From the NCBI GenBank assembly GCA_905221605.1, contig CAJNDS010002396.1:74501-138500 (forward strand): DNA of 64,000 bases. Direction: 5' to 3'. This document shows positions 25,101 to 35,800 of the stretch, piece by piece. The notes beneath the pieces are model-generated. The model was not told the DNA's origin. It did not search any database and saw only the letters and a list, made by a program, of their open reading frames with translations. This DNA is from Symbiodinium natans (lineage: Eukaryota; Sar; Dinophyceae; Suessiales; Symbiodiniaceae). Each line of letters opens with the position of its first letter. Positions within the stretch are counted from its first letter, which is position 1. Position numbers and translations under genes: made by a program.

Positions 25101-28100
25101 TTAGCGCTACCAGGACAAGCAGGAGCCCTGTTTTGTTCACAAATTCTTTCGCATCGATCCTTCTCTCCGGTCAAATGGCTTCTGGGGCACCCACCTCGGT
25201 GCGGTGGCCACGAAGGGCCTCAAGGGCACATCTCTCGAGTATCCTGCTCTGGCTCTGAGCGCCCCTTGTGAAGAGGAGAACACCATTGGCCGCAACAGAC
25301 CGATACCAGCAGTAAGTGAGATCGTGTTGATACGGGTTCCTGTGACCCTCATCAAATGTGATGGTCAAGAGACTCTGTAAGCCCAAGGAGCCCCAAAACA
25401 GCAAGGAATGGCTCCTGGGCCAGTAGAGTCTTTTCGGACACAAAGCCTGCGTAGCGAGAGATTGCGTGGCGAGAGAGAGAAGGAGCCAATATGCACGACA
25501 TTGTAAGACTTATTTCCTAAGAGAGTAGCCCTATGTCAAGGGACAATTCTGCCAGTTATGTCTCTTCAATGGGGGCTGCCAAGCTCTAAACCCCTCAGTC
25601 CCTTACATCCTAAATTTGAGAAGCAATTCTCTTCTAGTTCCAGATTTCCTGAAACGCCATGCAACATCGAACACTGTGATCCTGATTCTTCCGAGGTTTC
25701 TACTCTCCATGCGCGGTGGTTTAGGGTTTCGGGCTCTGAATACTCCATTACAGGAGCCTAGACTCTCACCAGTATCATCGCCTCAACAATCCCTCATGTT
25801 AGTATAGCCACCGAAAAGGGCAACCCTAAACCCTAAACTCTAAGCCCTAAACCCTAAGCCCTAAACATGGTTAAAATGAGCCCCTAGGTTCTACCTGACG
25901 GTCCAAAAAAGCGCCCTGCAAGGACTCTATCGAGGCATTGGGGTGTCCCTATGCTGCACCAGCCCATCCATCGCAACTCAGCTGGGCTTCGGGGGCCAAG
26001 GGGGGTTGGGTTTCAGGTTTTTCTGTTTTTGTATCGCGGTTTTGCCTTAGGGCTCGGGTGGATGCAGGCAGGGCACTTTTCAGAAGGGCGGGTGTGTCGG
26101 CATGCCTTTGCCCCCGCGAACTGAGCTAATGACGCTAAAGCCATCGAGGTGTGTATGGTAGCAGGCTTGAACTTAAACTCATAGACATGCGACCCACAAG
26201 ATGAAGTTGTGCCTCAAACCCTAAAACTTGCGACACATAGCCCCGCAATTCCCAAATCCACACAGCCCTTGAGCCCTAGAACCATGTGAGAACCCCAGCC
26301 CTAGTGAACCTTGAGCTCAAACCGGCCAAACCCTAAACCCCTCAAGCCGAAGTTACCCCTGAACCTGTAGGCTTGTGTTGTGCCACTCGCCCTAGGACCT
26401 GTCTTGGTAGCCCAGTTGTATCCTTTCCCTGTTTTGGGTTCTGGGTTCCCTTTTGAAGTAACCACCCCCAAAAAGGGTACCTTGATTATAAGATGGCTAC
26501 TGGGCTACCAAGCTGTAGGTTGTAGGACCCAGGGTTGATGTAGGACCCACAACCCTAAACCCCAAAAAGCCCTTTACTCGGTAGGCTGCTGGGCCATTTT
26601 ATATTTCCCCTTATTGGGTTTCAGAGGATCATACTCAGGAATATTTTCAAAGTTTTTTCAGGGCCATCCTGGTTTAGAAATGCGCTTAGGATGTATAGTT
26701 GAATTTGAACTCCAAGCCCAGCCACCTGGCAAGGAGCCCTCAATTGGAGGTTAATGGGTAGCTCTTATCAGGGTTATAAGAAACCCCAGGCGGCTCATAA
26801 GTAGGCTTGTAGTACACCCCCCGCCCCCACAAAAAAACAAGCTTGCAACCCTCAATCCTCCAGCCAGACCCTTCAAATCTTAAGGCCGTGGACCCTGGAC
26901 TGCAAACGAAATCCTAACCCAGACCCCTGGGAGGATCCAAAAAGTAGAAGCCCCAAATAGTACCCTATACTACCATTGGGTCATGCTTAGGAACCCTAAA
27001 GGGGAGCTACTTTTTTGATCCTCCCAGGGTCTGGGAAGCCCTCAGGCCATCAACTTCACTAGCTTTGACGAGTTCAAGTGGCTCTTCGCGAAACTGGGAG
27101 TCGGGTCCGGATCTTAGCGGTTTCAGTATCATTGGGGTCTAGGGTTTAACCCTACGGCCTAAACCCTAAACCCCTTTAGGCTGTGGGGAAGCCTCTCCTT
27201 TCTAGGGGTTTTGGGGTTGCTCGGATGTAGGTCAACTTGGTGCTTCGCGGGTCGTCCTGACTGGGATTTGCATCCGGTAAGTCTAGGTGATTGGCTATAC
27301 TCGTACTTGACTTATCTGGGGTAGGTCTAACTGAAACTTACCGCCATGTGAACCTGCAATTCACGGTTTGAGGCTAACTTTGACTTCCGCAGTAGGGATG
27401 GGGGGGGGGGGGTGTAGTGAGAGAGGAACCAACAAACAAGCTGCGGCGTCATGTAGCCTTGATCCCCCTGAGTTTTTGGCGTGATCTGAGACTCGCTGTG
27501 CTACAGGATGCCAGTGCATCGGTCACACTCCTCTCGATGCTACACGGGTTTCCACAATTAGGGGTGCCTTATTATAAGGGAATCTGACTATTTGGGGATC
27601 AAGATTCGGGGTCCCTTATACTCGGAAACCCCCGCAGTGTTCTCCTGAGCTCTACTTAGGGCTTCGGTTTTTGTCACCTCTCTGTCGCTGAGGCCGGACA
27701 CGTACCTGCACACATTCTTTGCTGGCGCTTGCGCAGGCGCCCTTCCCCCCCCCTCCCCTCCCCCCTCGCCCCCCCTCTCTTCTTTCCCAACGCCCACGTT
27801 CATTTGGGCTGTAGTATGTTTCTTATCTTTCAGGGTGCGAGACACAGGAGCTCCGAGGTTCCGTTTTTTGGCTACCTCAACACACAGCTTATGTGGCTGT
27901 TTCCGAAATTTGGGGGAAGGGGATCCCATTATTTGGGGATAACCCGTTGGGTGGAAGAGGATCTCGCAACCTGGGAGCTGTGTGGGATGCATGAAGGGTG
28001 TTAAGCTTTTTGGATTTTCATGGTTCAGGGTTTAGGGTTTAGGGGCTAGTTAAGGGTGTTAAGCTTCTAGGACTTTAAGGGTTTAGTGTTTAGGGTTAAA

Positions 28101-31100
28101 TAGGGGGTAGTTTTTGGATTTCAAGCTTTTTAGGATGTTACGGTTGACGAATGTGTTTTTGAAATCAGACGCTCAGACGCTCAGCCACTCAGACACTCAG
28201 ACACTCACAAGGGTCTAAGTGACTGAGTGACTGGGTCTGGCCTGTGGAGGCTAAGACTTTGGATGATTGAATGACTGGGGTCCAGCGTCCGAAAATAGAA
28301 GTCTGAGTGACTGAGACTGCTTTGAGCGGCTGAGTGACTGAGCGACTGGGTCTGGTTTGAGCTACCGAGTGACGGAGCGACTGGTTTCAAATCCGGGCCG
28401 CTATGCGCTCTCCTCAATTGCTTGGTTGGGGTCGATTGAGAGAGCGTGCCCAGCAGCCCGTATTTGAGACCAGTCGCCCGCAGTCACTCAGTCGAGAAAC
28501 CAGACCCCGTCGCTCAGGCATTCAGCCGCTCAGAGCAGACCCAGTCACTCAGACACTTAGACTGGAATTGGGAGGTCTGTTTTGTTTAAATATGCATATA
28601 TGTATATATATATATACATACTTGTTTTCGGGTCTTTCTTGTTCTTTGGGCTCCACCCTAAGCCCTAAACCCTAAACCCTCGTAGAACCCTAGAAAAACC
28701 GGAAAGTCCAAAAAGCAAACAACAAAACTCCTAAATTAATTCTCCGGCCCTTGTATTGTCGAAGGCTCGACCCAGTCACTCAGTCACTCAGAGTCTTAGC
28801 CTTCACAGGCGTTACCCAGTCGCTCTGTCACTTAGACCCTTGTGACCGTCTAAGTGTCCGAGCGTCTGAGTGTCTGAGTGGCTGAGTGAGTGACTGAGCG
28901 ACTGGTTTCAAAATGCAGGCCGCTATGCACGCTCTCTCCGCTCACTATTTTGTTGCAGAGCCGCTTATCCCGTTCCCGCGCTTACCGCGACCAACCTTTC
29001 CAACCTTTCTGTTTCTGTGCAAATTGTTATAGTTGTGAGTACCCACAAGCCTTACCTACTTCTTCGGGCTTGAGTCTATGAAGCACGCCATGTAACGGCC
29101 CATCTTGTGTAAGCTGACGTTTGCCAGGCCTGTCCGCAAAGAAACGCGCTCTCACCTGCAGAAAGAAGCCCTGCAAGTGCCAAAACTTCCCTAAACGGCT
29201 TAGGGTTTAGGGTTGCCCGAGACTCGCCCGAGACCAAACGTCCCTCCTGGCCAGGAATCACGGCGTCTACGATCATGTTCCCTGCAGACCCTTGCCTGCA
29301 CAACAGAGCGTGTATAAATAGGGGTTTAATGTATGACCAGTTCTTTCCCTGTCAGAGGGGACGACAACGTAGAGAGCTCATCATGTAGATTTCTGGGCCT
29401 ATGAGGGGCGGATGACCTAGAGCCTTATGCATGTTCTTTGGGATTTGCAGTGGCAAAGTCAAGAAAGACAACCGGCCTTGGCGTCTCATCGGCTGGTTTT
29501 AGGAACAGTGGCTTGTGGCATGCGACTCGTGTTCTCGATAAAGGTGCTGGGACCCTTCCCAGGCTCCCCGAATCCTCGCTTTGCATCCCGAACTGAATCC
29601 TACACCCTCGATGTCCCCCAACCCGAATCCTTCAGCCGCCTTGAGGGGTCTTGGAAATGCCAAACTCGGAGACCCAAAAACCGTTTTAGAACCCCAAAAC
29701 CCAAACGAGCAGTTTTGAATTGCGGGCTGTTCTCAGGGAGGGTTCCTTTTGAAGGCATCCTTTGCAAGAAGGAACCCCAACATTAAAAGGTTACTGACAA
29801 GGGGATCTCAGTTGAAGGATCCGGGTTGGAGTTAACCCTAAACCCTAACCCCACTATCTAGGGTGTTTAGGGTTTAGGGTTCAGGGTTTAGGGATCTACC
29901 ACTCGAGGTTTTACGGTTTGGGGTTCAAGAAGATTGAGCCGAGGACCTGGTACGGAGGCAAATGCAGATGGTCGGTTGGCGGCTGAGTTTGCCCTGGGAC
30001 GGATGTGGGCCCAGATCTTTGTTTCGAGCCGTTTCGGGGTGTTCCTCGTAGTATATTCTCCTTATAGAAACAGGCTTTGGGGTCCAAGGGTCGCTACGCA
30101 GCTTGCGCCGTCAGCCTCTGTTCGCAGGGGCTTCGCATCTCATGAAGAGCGCGTTCGCATGGCCGGATGCAGTCTGCCCTGCTGAAACAGAAGCTGCCCA
30201 CAGCCGAAGACCCTAGAAATCCTAAAGCCCCTAAACCCTGAACCCTGACCCCGAAACCCTAAACCCTAAACTCTAAACCCTGCCCGTCCAGGCGTTGGTG
30301 GACGCCCTTTGGTCTACGCGAATGCGTTCCAGGCTAGGCATGCCGCAAGTCCGGAGAGCATTGGTAATCCGAAGCCCTAAGCCTTAAGCCCTAAGCCCTA
30401 AAAGTTTGTGAAGCCCGAAGTTGTACCAGATTATGTCGGTTTAGGGTTAAGGGCTTCTAGGAGTCCTGGCTTTAAGGGTTAGCTTTGGGATGTTTCCCCT
30501 TAGACTAACAGATCTTTACGAGGGATTACCGCCCTAAACCCTAAACCCTAAACCCTAAACCCTAAAACCTAAACCCTAAACCCTAAACCCTAAACCCTAA
30601 ACCCTTACCAGGATGACAGTACCCTCGGAGAGGCCATCCGCAACATCTTCCTGACTGGCTTCCATCGACGCGAAGGTGGACAAAAGTTAGTAAGGGTTTA
30701 GGGTTTAGGGTTTAGGGTTTAGGGTTAAGGGTTCAGGGTTCAGGGTTTAGGGTTTAGGGTTTAGGGTTTAGGGTATAGGGTTTAGGGTGGCTGACTCTTG
30801 CCCAGAATTGAAGGCTGAGGTGAGTAATTCAGGCGCTTGGCAGCTTGGCTTGTGTGCCCTAAGCCCCAAACGAAGCACTCGGGCCTCCCTCCCGGCACCA
30901 TGCTCTGGATGTCTCCAGCATTTGCAACCTTCAAAAAGCGCTTTCACGAAGAATGCGCATCCACGATGTGGGACTTTTTGTCCCTGTGCAGGTGGGCCTG
31001 CCTCGTGGCTGCTAGGCCTGGAGCACCGCAGATTGGGGTGTGCTCCCTGCACTCAAAACCGGAAAGCCGCAAAACTCCTCAAGCCTCTGTTGCGTAACCA

Positions 31101-31856
31101 TCACAAACCCTCCATTTCGAAGCGTAGATTGCATGGGCTTCGGTGATTCTCCGCTGACTATGACTTGGCACAGGGCTTTCTAACACCCGAAGCCCACAAA
31201 CCCTAGAGCCCTAGAGGCATGCCTTGTATTTGCCCTAACTTAGCACTCAAGTAGCCCTATACCCCAAACTCCCTCAACCCTAATTAAGCATTACTTGTGC
31301 TGCAAGAGCTCCCCTGTGCAGGCCTGAGGGAGTTCTTCCGTGGGCTCAAGCCAGAGCTGCTGAAGGTGGCGCCGCACAGCGCCCCTCGGATCGGGTTTTG
31401 TGTTCGGGGTTTAGGGTTTTGGGTTTGGGGTCGGACTGACGAGGTACACCAAAAAATCCCTCAATGGACCACTTAGTGGATGCAAGGTACTATGTCTCGC
31501 CTTCCCTACTGGGCACCGGGAAGGTTTACATGCTTACATAGTCTTGAGGGATTTTTTTGCCTGTCGTGATTGTTGGAGAAAGTATCTTATTCAGCAACCA
31601 GAGGGTCTCACATGCCAACCTCGGAGGGAAGGGGGGGGGGATCTAGGGGTTTTGGAGTTTCGGGGTTTCGGCCCTATATAAGCGCTTCTGATCCAAAGCC
31701 TGAGCCCAAGCCCGACCTGAGTGCTGAGCTGAGGCCATCATGTTCACCACCCAGAACCAGCTCATCAGCAGGCAGCTCCTGCACACCTCCCCCGCCTCAA
31801 GCCCTTATTCGGGAATAGGGTTGGTGCTATTATACTCTGGGCCCGAAACGGTTTAG
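18769..31856 (+). CDS. Mitochondrial carrier family (SLC25) protein
   Basis: A six-helix solute carrier of the mitochondrial inner membrane, built from three repeats of about 100 residues. Joined exons give about 320-340 residues, the normal family length. Each repeat shows its signature: APLSRVTVLMQ (repeat 1), HPLDVIKTRLMAQT (repeat 2) and a degenerate YPEDLVRRQMQ (repeat 3), plus the second-helix motifs GLTGFWRGN, GLYRGIGVSL and LREFFRGLKPEL. The wording (APLSR, IHRFPYTAITFYT, TSPSIATQLAINF) is closest to the plant substrate-carrier group related to CoA/adenine nucleotide and SCaMC carriers; the actual substrate cannot be told. No EF-hands were seen upstream. The gene has about 21 exons over 13 kb, many needing GC donors. 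The final exon reaches a TAG at 31854-31856, but a further splice within it is possible. The start codon is not certain; an ATG lies in the first exon at 18781. Confidence 0.93.
20936..21043. mobile_element. Family A element whose end is a splice acceptor
   Basis: Starts CTACTATTTGCTGAAGAACC and ends GGTTCTTAAGCAAATCGTAG. The core CCTTATAAGGGTAATATAGG matches the copy at 567-672. The final TAG is directly followed by the carrier exon starting at 21044, so the terminal repeat supplies the 3' splice site. Confidence 0.85.
22228..22306. mobile_element. Family A element, truncated and inverted core
   Basis: Ends GGTTCTTAAGCAAATAGTAG like the other copies; the core ATGATCCCTATATTGCCCTT is the reverse complement of theirs. 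The left terminal repeat is missing and a T-then-G homopolymer lies inside. Confidence 0.7.
22988..27099 (+). CDS. Carrier exons, repeat 2
   Basis: Exons: 22988-23044 (LVRERLLQSDTASRLPDQ), 23573-about 23607 (RRTIPASIAGVAG), 23786-23811 (GGCAACAA), 24322-24374 (VCTLHPLDVIKTRLMAQT), 24976-25043 (GEKYYRGVRDAAWKILRDEG), 25923-25984 (LYRGIGVSLCCTSPSIATQL) and 27046-27099 (AINFTSFDEFKWLFAKLG). The family pattern AG..AG..A....HPLD runs cleanly across four introns. Joins at 24374/24976 and 25043/25923 are ordinary GT-AG. The joins at 22147/22988 and 23811/24322 need GC donors. The join near 23607/23786 is ambiguous because GCTGG occurs at both ends. Confidence 0.88.
26403..26513. mobile_element. Inverted-repeat element, single copy type
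   Basis: CTTGGTAGCCCAGTTG at the left and CTACTGGGCTACCAAG at the right, about 111 bases, with GGGTTCTGGGTTCCC and CCCCCAAAAAGGGTACC inside. Confidence 0.7.
26918..27035. mobile_element. Inverted-repeat element next to a carrier exon
   Basis: Left arm CCCAGACCCCTGGGAGGATC-CAAAAAGTAG; right arm CTACTTTTTTGATCCTCCCA-GGGTCTGGG. These are about 29-base arms with two or three mismatches. It ends ten bases before the exon at 27046. Confidence 0.85.
27507..31856 (+). CDS. Carrier exons, repeat 3 and C-terminus
   Basis: Exons: 27507-27547 (DASASVTLLSMLHG), 27693-about 27737 (PDTYLHTFFAGACAG), about 28960-28973 (AAYP), 29939-29970 (EDLVRRQMQM), 30292-30363 (ALVDALWSTRMRSRLGMPQV), 30612-30657 (DDSTLGEAIRNIFLTG), 31322-31380 (LREFFRGLKPELLKVAPHS) and 31734-31856 (AIMFTTQNQLISRQLL). 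Donors at 30658 and 31381 are GC. The AAYP/EDLV junction shares CCG at both ends and has no canonical placement I could find. Exon 30292 is well formed but its place in the protein is less certain than that of the others. Confidence 0.75.
27546..27633. mobile_element. Family B element whose end is a splice donor
   Basis: Starts GGGTTTCCACAATTAGGGG and ends CTCGGAAACCCCC, with CTTATTATAAGGGAATCTGA and CCCTTATA inside. The GT of its first GGGTTTCC is the donor of the carrier exon 27507-27547. Confidence 0.75.
28140..28945. repeat. Complex inverted repeat of TCACTCAG-type words
   Basis: Blocks of CACTCAGAC/GTCTGAGTG steps occur in both orientations (28166-28208, 28290-28390, 28480-28560, 28740-28910). 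The block GAGCGACTGGTTTCAAA followed by GGCCGCTATGC and CGCTCTC occurs at 28376 and 28895, and inverted at 28437-28480. The whole lies in one carrier intron and ends just before the exon near 28960. Confidence 0.8.
31444..31564. mobile_element. Inverted-repeat element
   Basis: GTACACCAAAAAATCCCTCAA at the left (21 bases, given as GTACACCAAAAAATCCCTCA plus A) and TTGAGGGATTTTTTTGCCTG-T at the right, about 121 bases. Confidence 0.75.
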
Positions 31857-32886
31857 GGTCTGTACATCCTACTTGGAGGATCATGGGTAGTGATGACGGG
31901 AGTTACAAGCAGGGCATCTAGACGTATAGTTGGTTCTAACTAGGTATACCCCTATTTTGCGGGGCTTCCATTCCTGACCAACCCTGGCTTAGAGCAACCT
32001 CCACTTTGGGAGAGTATGGTCCCAATTCATTCGACAGCTCCTTGAGCAACTCGCGACCGCAGTTCCTGCACTTTACAAGCTGCCAGAGTCGAAGAAAGGT
32101 GAGGGCACCGAACCCTGCACCATAAACCGCGCACCAGATGAATCCTGGATTGGCATTTCCAAAAAAAAATAGGATACCCGTCTGTATCCCCCACAGTACT
32201 ATCTTTCGTAGAATACGGCTCAAGAACGAGCGTACCCGGAGTCTCGGAAGCGTTCACCCCAAGCCCCAAGCCCTAAGCCCTAAGCCCCAAGCCCTAAGCC
32301 CCAAGCCCTAAGCCCTGGACCCTAAACCGTAAACCCCAAACCCTAAACCCTGAACCCTAAACCCTACTCTACGCCCCAAACCCGAACATTCTGACCACTC
32401 AGGCCCTGGTTCGGTGAGGACGCCTTGTTTGCCGACTGCAGCTGAACCCGAGAGAAGGGTAGCAAAAACAGGTTCCTCTGACGGTCTAGGGCTTAGAGTA
32501 TATACTTGGGCTTCGAAGTCGCTATAAAAGAACCCGTTTAAGGCCCAAGTATATACCACGTAGGGGCAGGGATCTTACGGCTCGAACTGCAGGGGATGTT
32601 GGGCTGTTACTCGTAGATGGCTTATAGGGTTCATGGTTTTGGGGCTTGTTGGGTTTATGAAGTAGGGTACAGCAGCACAGTATAGCGGCTGTTGAGCTTG
32701 AATGGGCATGTTGAGCAGTTCATATTGCTAGAGGGATTCGAAGGGTTAAGTTATGTGGGGATAGAATTGGTAGGTATTCAGGCTCGTGTAGGTTCCTTTC
32801 TCGTGGTGTCACCCTAAACTGTAGCTAAGCCCTAACCCTAAACCCTAAACCCTAAATCCAAACCCTAAACCTAAAGCTTCGATCAG

Positions 32887-35800
32887 TGTGGAACCTGTTT
32901 GGTCCGCACGCCAACCTCCTGGCTCGCCCAAGCCTTAAAGCCTAAACCTGCTTAGCCTGGCTGTAGAACTTTTGGGGGTGAAGCCCCAACCCTAAAACCC
33001 CCAAGGCGTACTCAGTTAGGGTGTCTTTTCAGGGGTTCTTGCGCATTAGCAAGCCTACATGCCTACAAGGGGCTACAAATTTCAAGCAATCGTTTAGGGT
33101 CCGTCGCTTCGTACATCCACGTGGGTCCTTCAGCGCTGTCTGCAGGTTGTCATATCGTTCTCATCTTTCTTGGTTTCGGGTTTAGCGTTTCGGGTTTGGG
33201 GTTTAGGGTGTGTTCTTGGCAGCGTCAGATAGCTTACGGATGGGCAACAGGAAAGGAGAACCTTGGTTGTGCTCCTTTGACATTGCTTGCTGTCGCGGGA
33301 GCTTTCCTTACACCTGTTGCAGATGAATTCAGCATTGAACTTGTTGACCTGAATTCATCTCAAATTTCCACAGCCGGGACAAAAGCTGCATCATCTACTC
33401 AAAACGCTGGCCCCACACCCGCGCCAAACCTCTACAAATTTGCAAACCTCAACCTCTTAAAGTGTCTCTGTCTTAAGCTCAAACCTTAAAGCCGAAACCC
33501 ACGACACCTATATGGAGGCTACTGGGGTTGAGTTGGAAAGCCCCGGGCTCAAAGCTGCAAAGCCCTGACAAGTCCCGAAGTCAAACCTCTTGGAACTTTC
33601 AGCTTCTAAGGCAAGTAGATTCTCTGACTTCCAACCCGACGGCAGAAAGGGAGGGGCAGTGTTCAGGCATCAGGTACGCTCCTAGCACACTGCAGGTTCT
33701 TTGACGCGTCCTTAGGGTTTAAATAACTAGCCTCGCCCAAACCCTGTAAGCCCCAGACCACTAACCTTCCCGACAAGTAACCAACCTAAACCCAACCTCC
33801 CAGCATCCCCAAACCGAAATTTTACGCCCGGGTTTAAACAACTACCCTCCCCGAAATCCTGTAAGCCCCAGACCACGAACCTCCAAACCGAAGTTTTACG
33901 CCCCTTCGTCCGGCACTGGTTTGGACAAACCCCTGCGGAGCACAGCCGGCCCCTGACCCGCCCCGCGCAGCCTCAGAGGACAAAGATGGACAAGAGCTTA
34001 ATTAGGGTTCAGGGTTTAGGGTTCAGGTTTTCTTGTCGCTGGGGGTTGATCCATCCCTTACAGGACCTTTCGAACACCCCTCCCGGGGCTAAACTTAGTT
34101 GCGAGAAGGTAGCCTTCATCTGTTTCGGGTTTAGGGGTTTCCGGAAATTACGGGGGGCGGGGGGTTGTACCCTTTTTTAATTTTCAGGGTTCCACTCATG
34201 ATTCTAGTATTCAGGGTTACAAGAGGCATGTCCCTCTGTTTGGGAAGAACCTAGGCCATCTCTTGGGTGCTATTTCCCCCTCTTTTAAAAGCCAAAAGGT
34301 TGATGCGGATAAAGGAGTATACAAACCCCAAACCCGAGGCCCGAAACCCTAAACCCTAACCCTTGCCGTCCTAAGTTAAAGACTCTCAAGGCCTCACATG
34401 CGCCGGGAAAGAGGGAGCCGAATGAGCCACCAATAACAGTCGGGCGGCTTGAATCCTCACAGGGTTTTGGAAGCCTGTCTCCCTGATGCCCCTTCGCCCT
34501 TTAAACCCTAGGCCCCGCAGATAATTGAAGCCTCAAAGCTCACTCTGTTCGCACCCTCTCATAGGGGCCCTTGGTTATGTGTTGAAGGCTCACGGGTAGC
34601 TAGTTAGTACAGGGCGAGAAGCATACAGGCTTGTATGCAGAACTATAGGTAACACTACATGTAAGTCCCACTTCTAAGTCAGGAATATTCCGTAGTTAGG
34701 CGGGCATTGGGCTCTCTGGGTTAGAAGCCCCCCGAAGCCCTACCCCTCAGGTACCTCTGGCGTGTGGAAAACAAGCAGACGACCTATGCCCAGCAGCTGA
34801 CTCGCTACGAGCAGGTCGAGGGCGACTGGAGAGTCGGGGTTGGTAGGTTTATGACCTCAGGGAATTTGGGGTTTGCGGCGCTTACTGGTGCTTACTTGAA
34901 GGTTTACGGCTAGTAAAAAGTAGGGCTTGGCTTTAGGATTCAGGGCTTAGGGATCTGTGCTCTGAGTCATGCTTGCTTCGCCATAGCAACTCGCATGATG
35001 CTGGTGACAGTGGGGTGCTCGAAGGTAGCTTTACATGGGTTTGTTGGCGCCGAGATCCTTGCAGCTCTTCTTGATTCAGCCCAAACCCTGCAAGCCAGTC
35101 CTAAACTCCTCCCCTCGTTAGAAGAATGCTAGGCCCTGACCCTAGAACGTCAAAATCACAGGCGTGCTTATAGTCAGTCATCGTCATAGTAGCAGTCACC
35201 GTCTTAGCAGTCGTCAGCGTCAGAGTCGCAGTCATGGTCATAGGCGTAGTCTCCAGTAGGACTTATGTGTATCTAGTTATCGGCCGAGTAGTCGCTCTAA
35301 GCAGGTACGACCAGTAGCAACACATGGCCGGAAGAAAGCTTCAACCTACCAGGGAGGTGTACGAACTTGAGCATGTCGCCGAGCCCTTGAGCCGACTGCA
35401 TGCGTGCTTCATGTCTTTGGTGGCGCAGAAATGGGGGGGGGGCGGTTTACGATGTTAATAGGGCACCTTATTGGGGTCCTTCTTATCAGGGAATGCTACT
35501 ATGTGGGGTCTATATTAGGGGCCCCTTACTTTCGTAACACCCCCAAATTCATCCACACAAAACAATCTTCTTCCTCTTCCTGTGCGCTTGGAGTCCGGGT
35601 GTGCTACTAGGAGGCTATGGGGCAAAAGGAGGGTTTGGCCCTGTTGGGGTTTCATGCGTGCCGACAATGTTGGGTAGTGGGTTGAACCTTTGTCCTAGCT
35701 GAATACTAGAAAGAATGACCCCTTCACCCCCCACACAAAACATGGAAGAGCCCCTTCTCACCCGAAGCGCCTAAACCCTGAGATTTAAAACCCTAAACCC

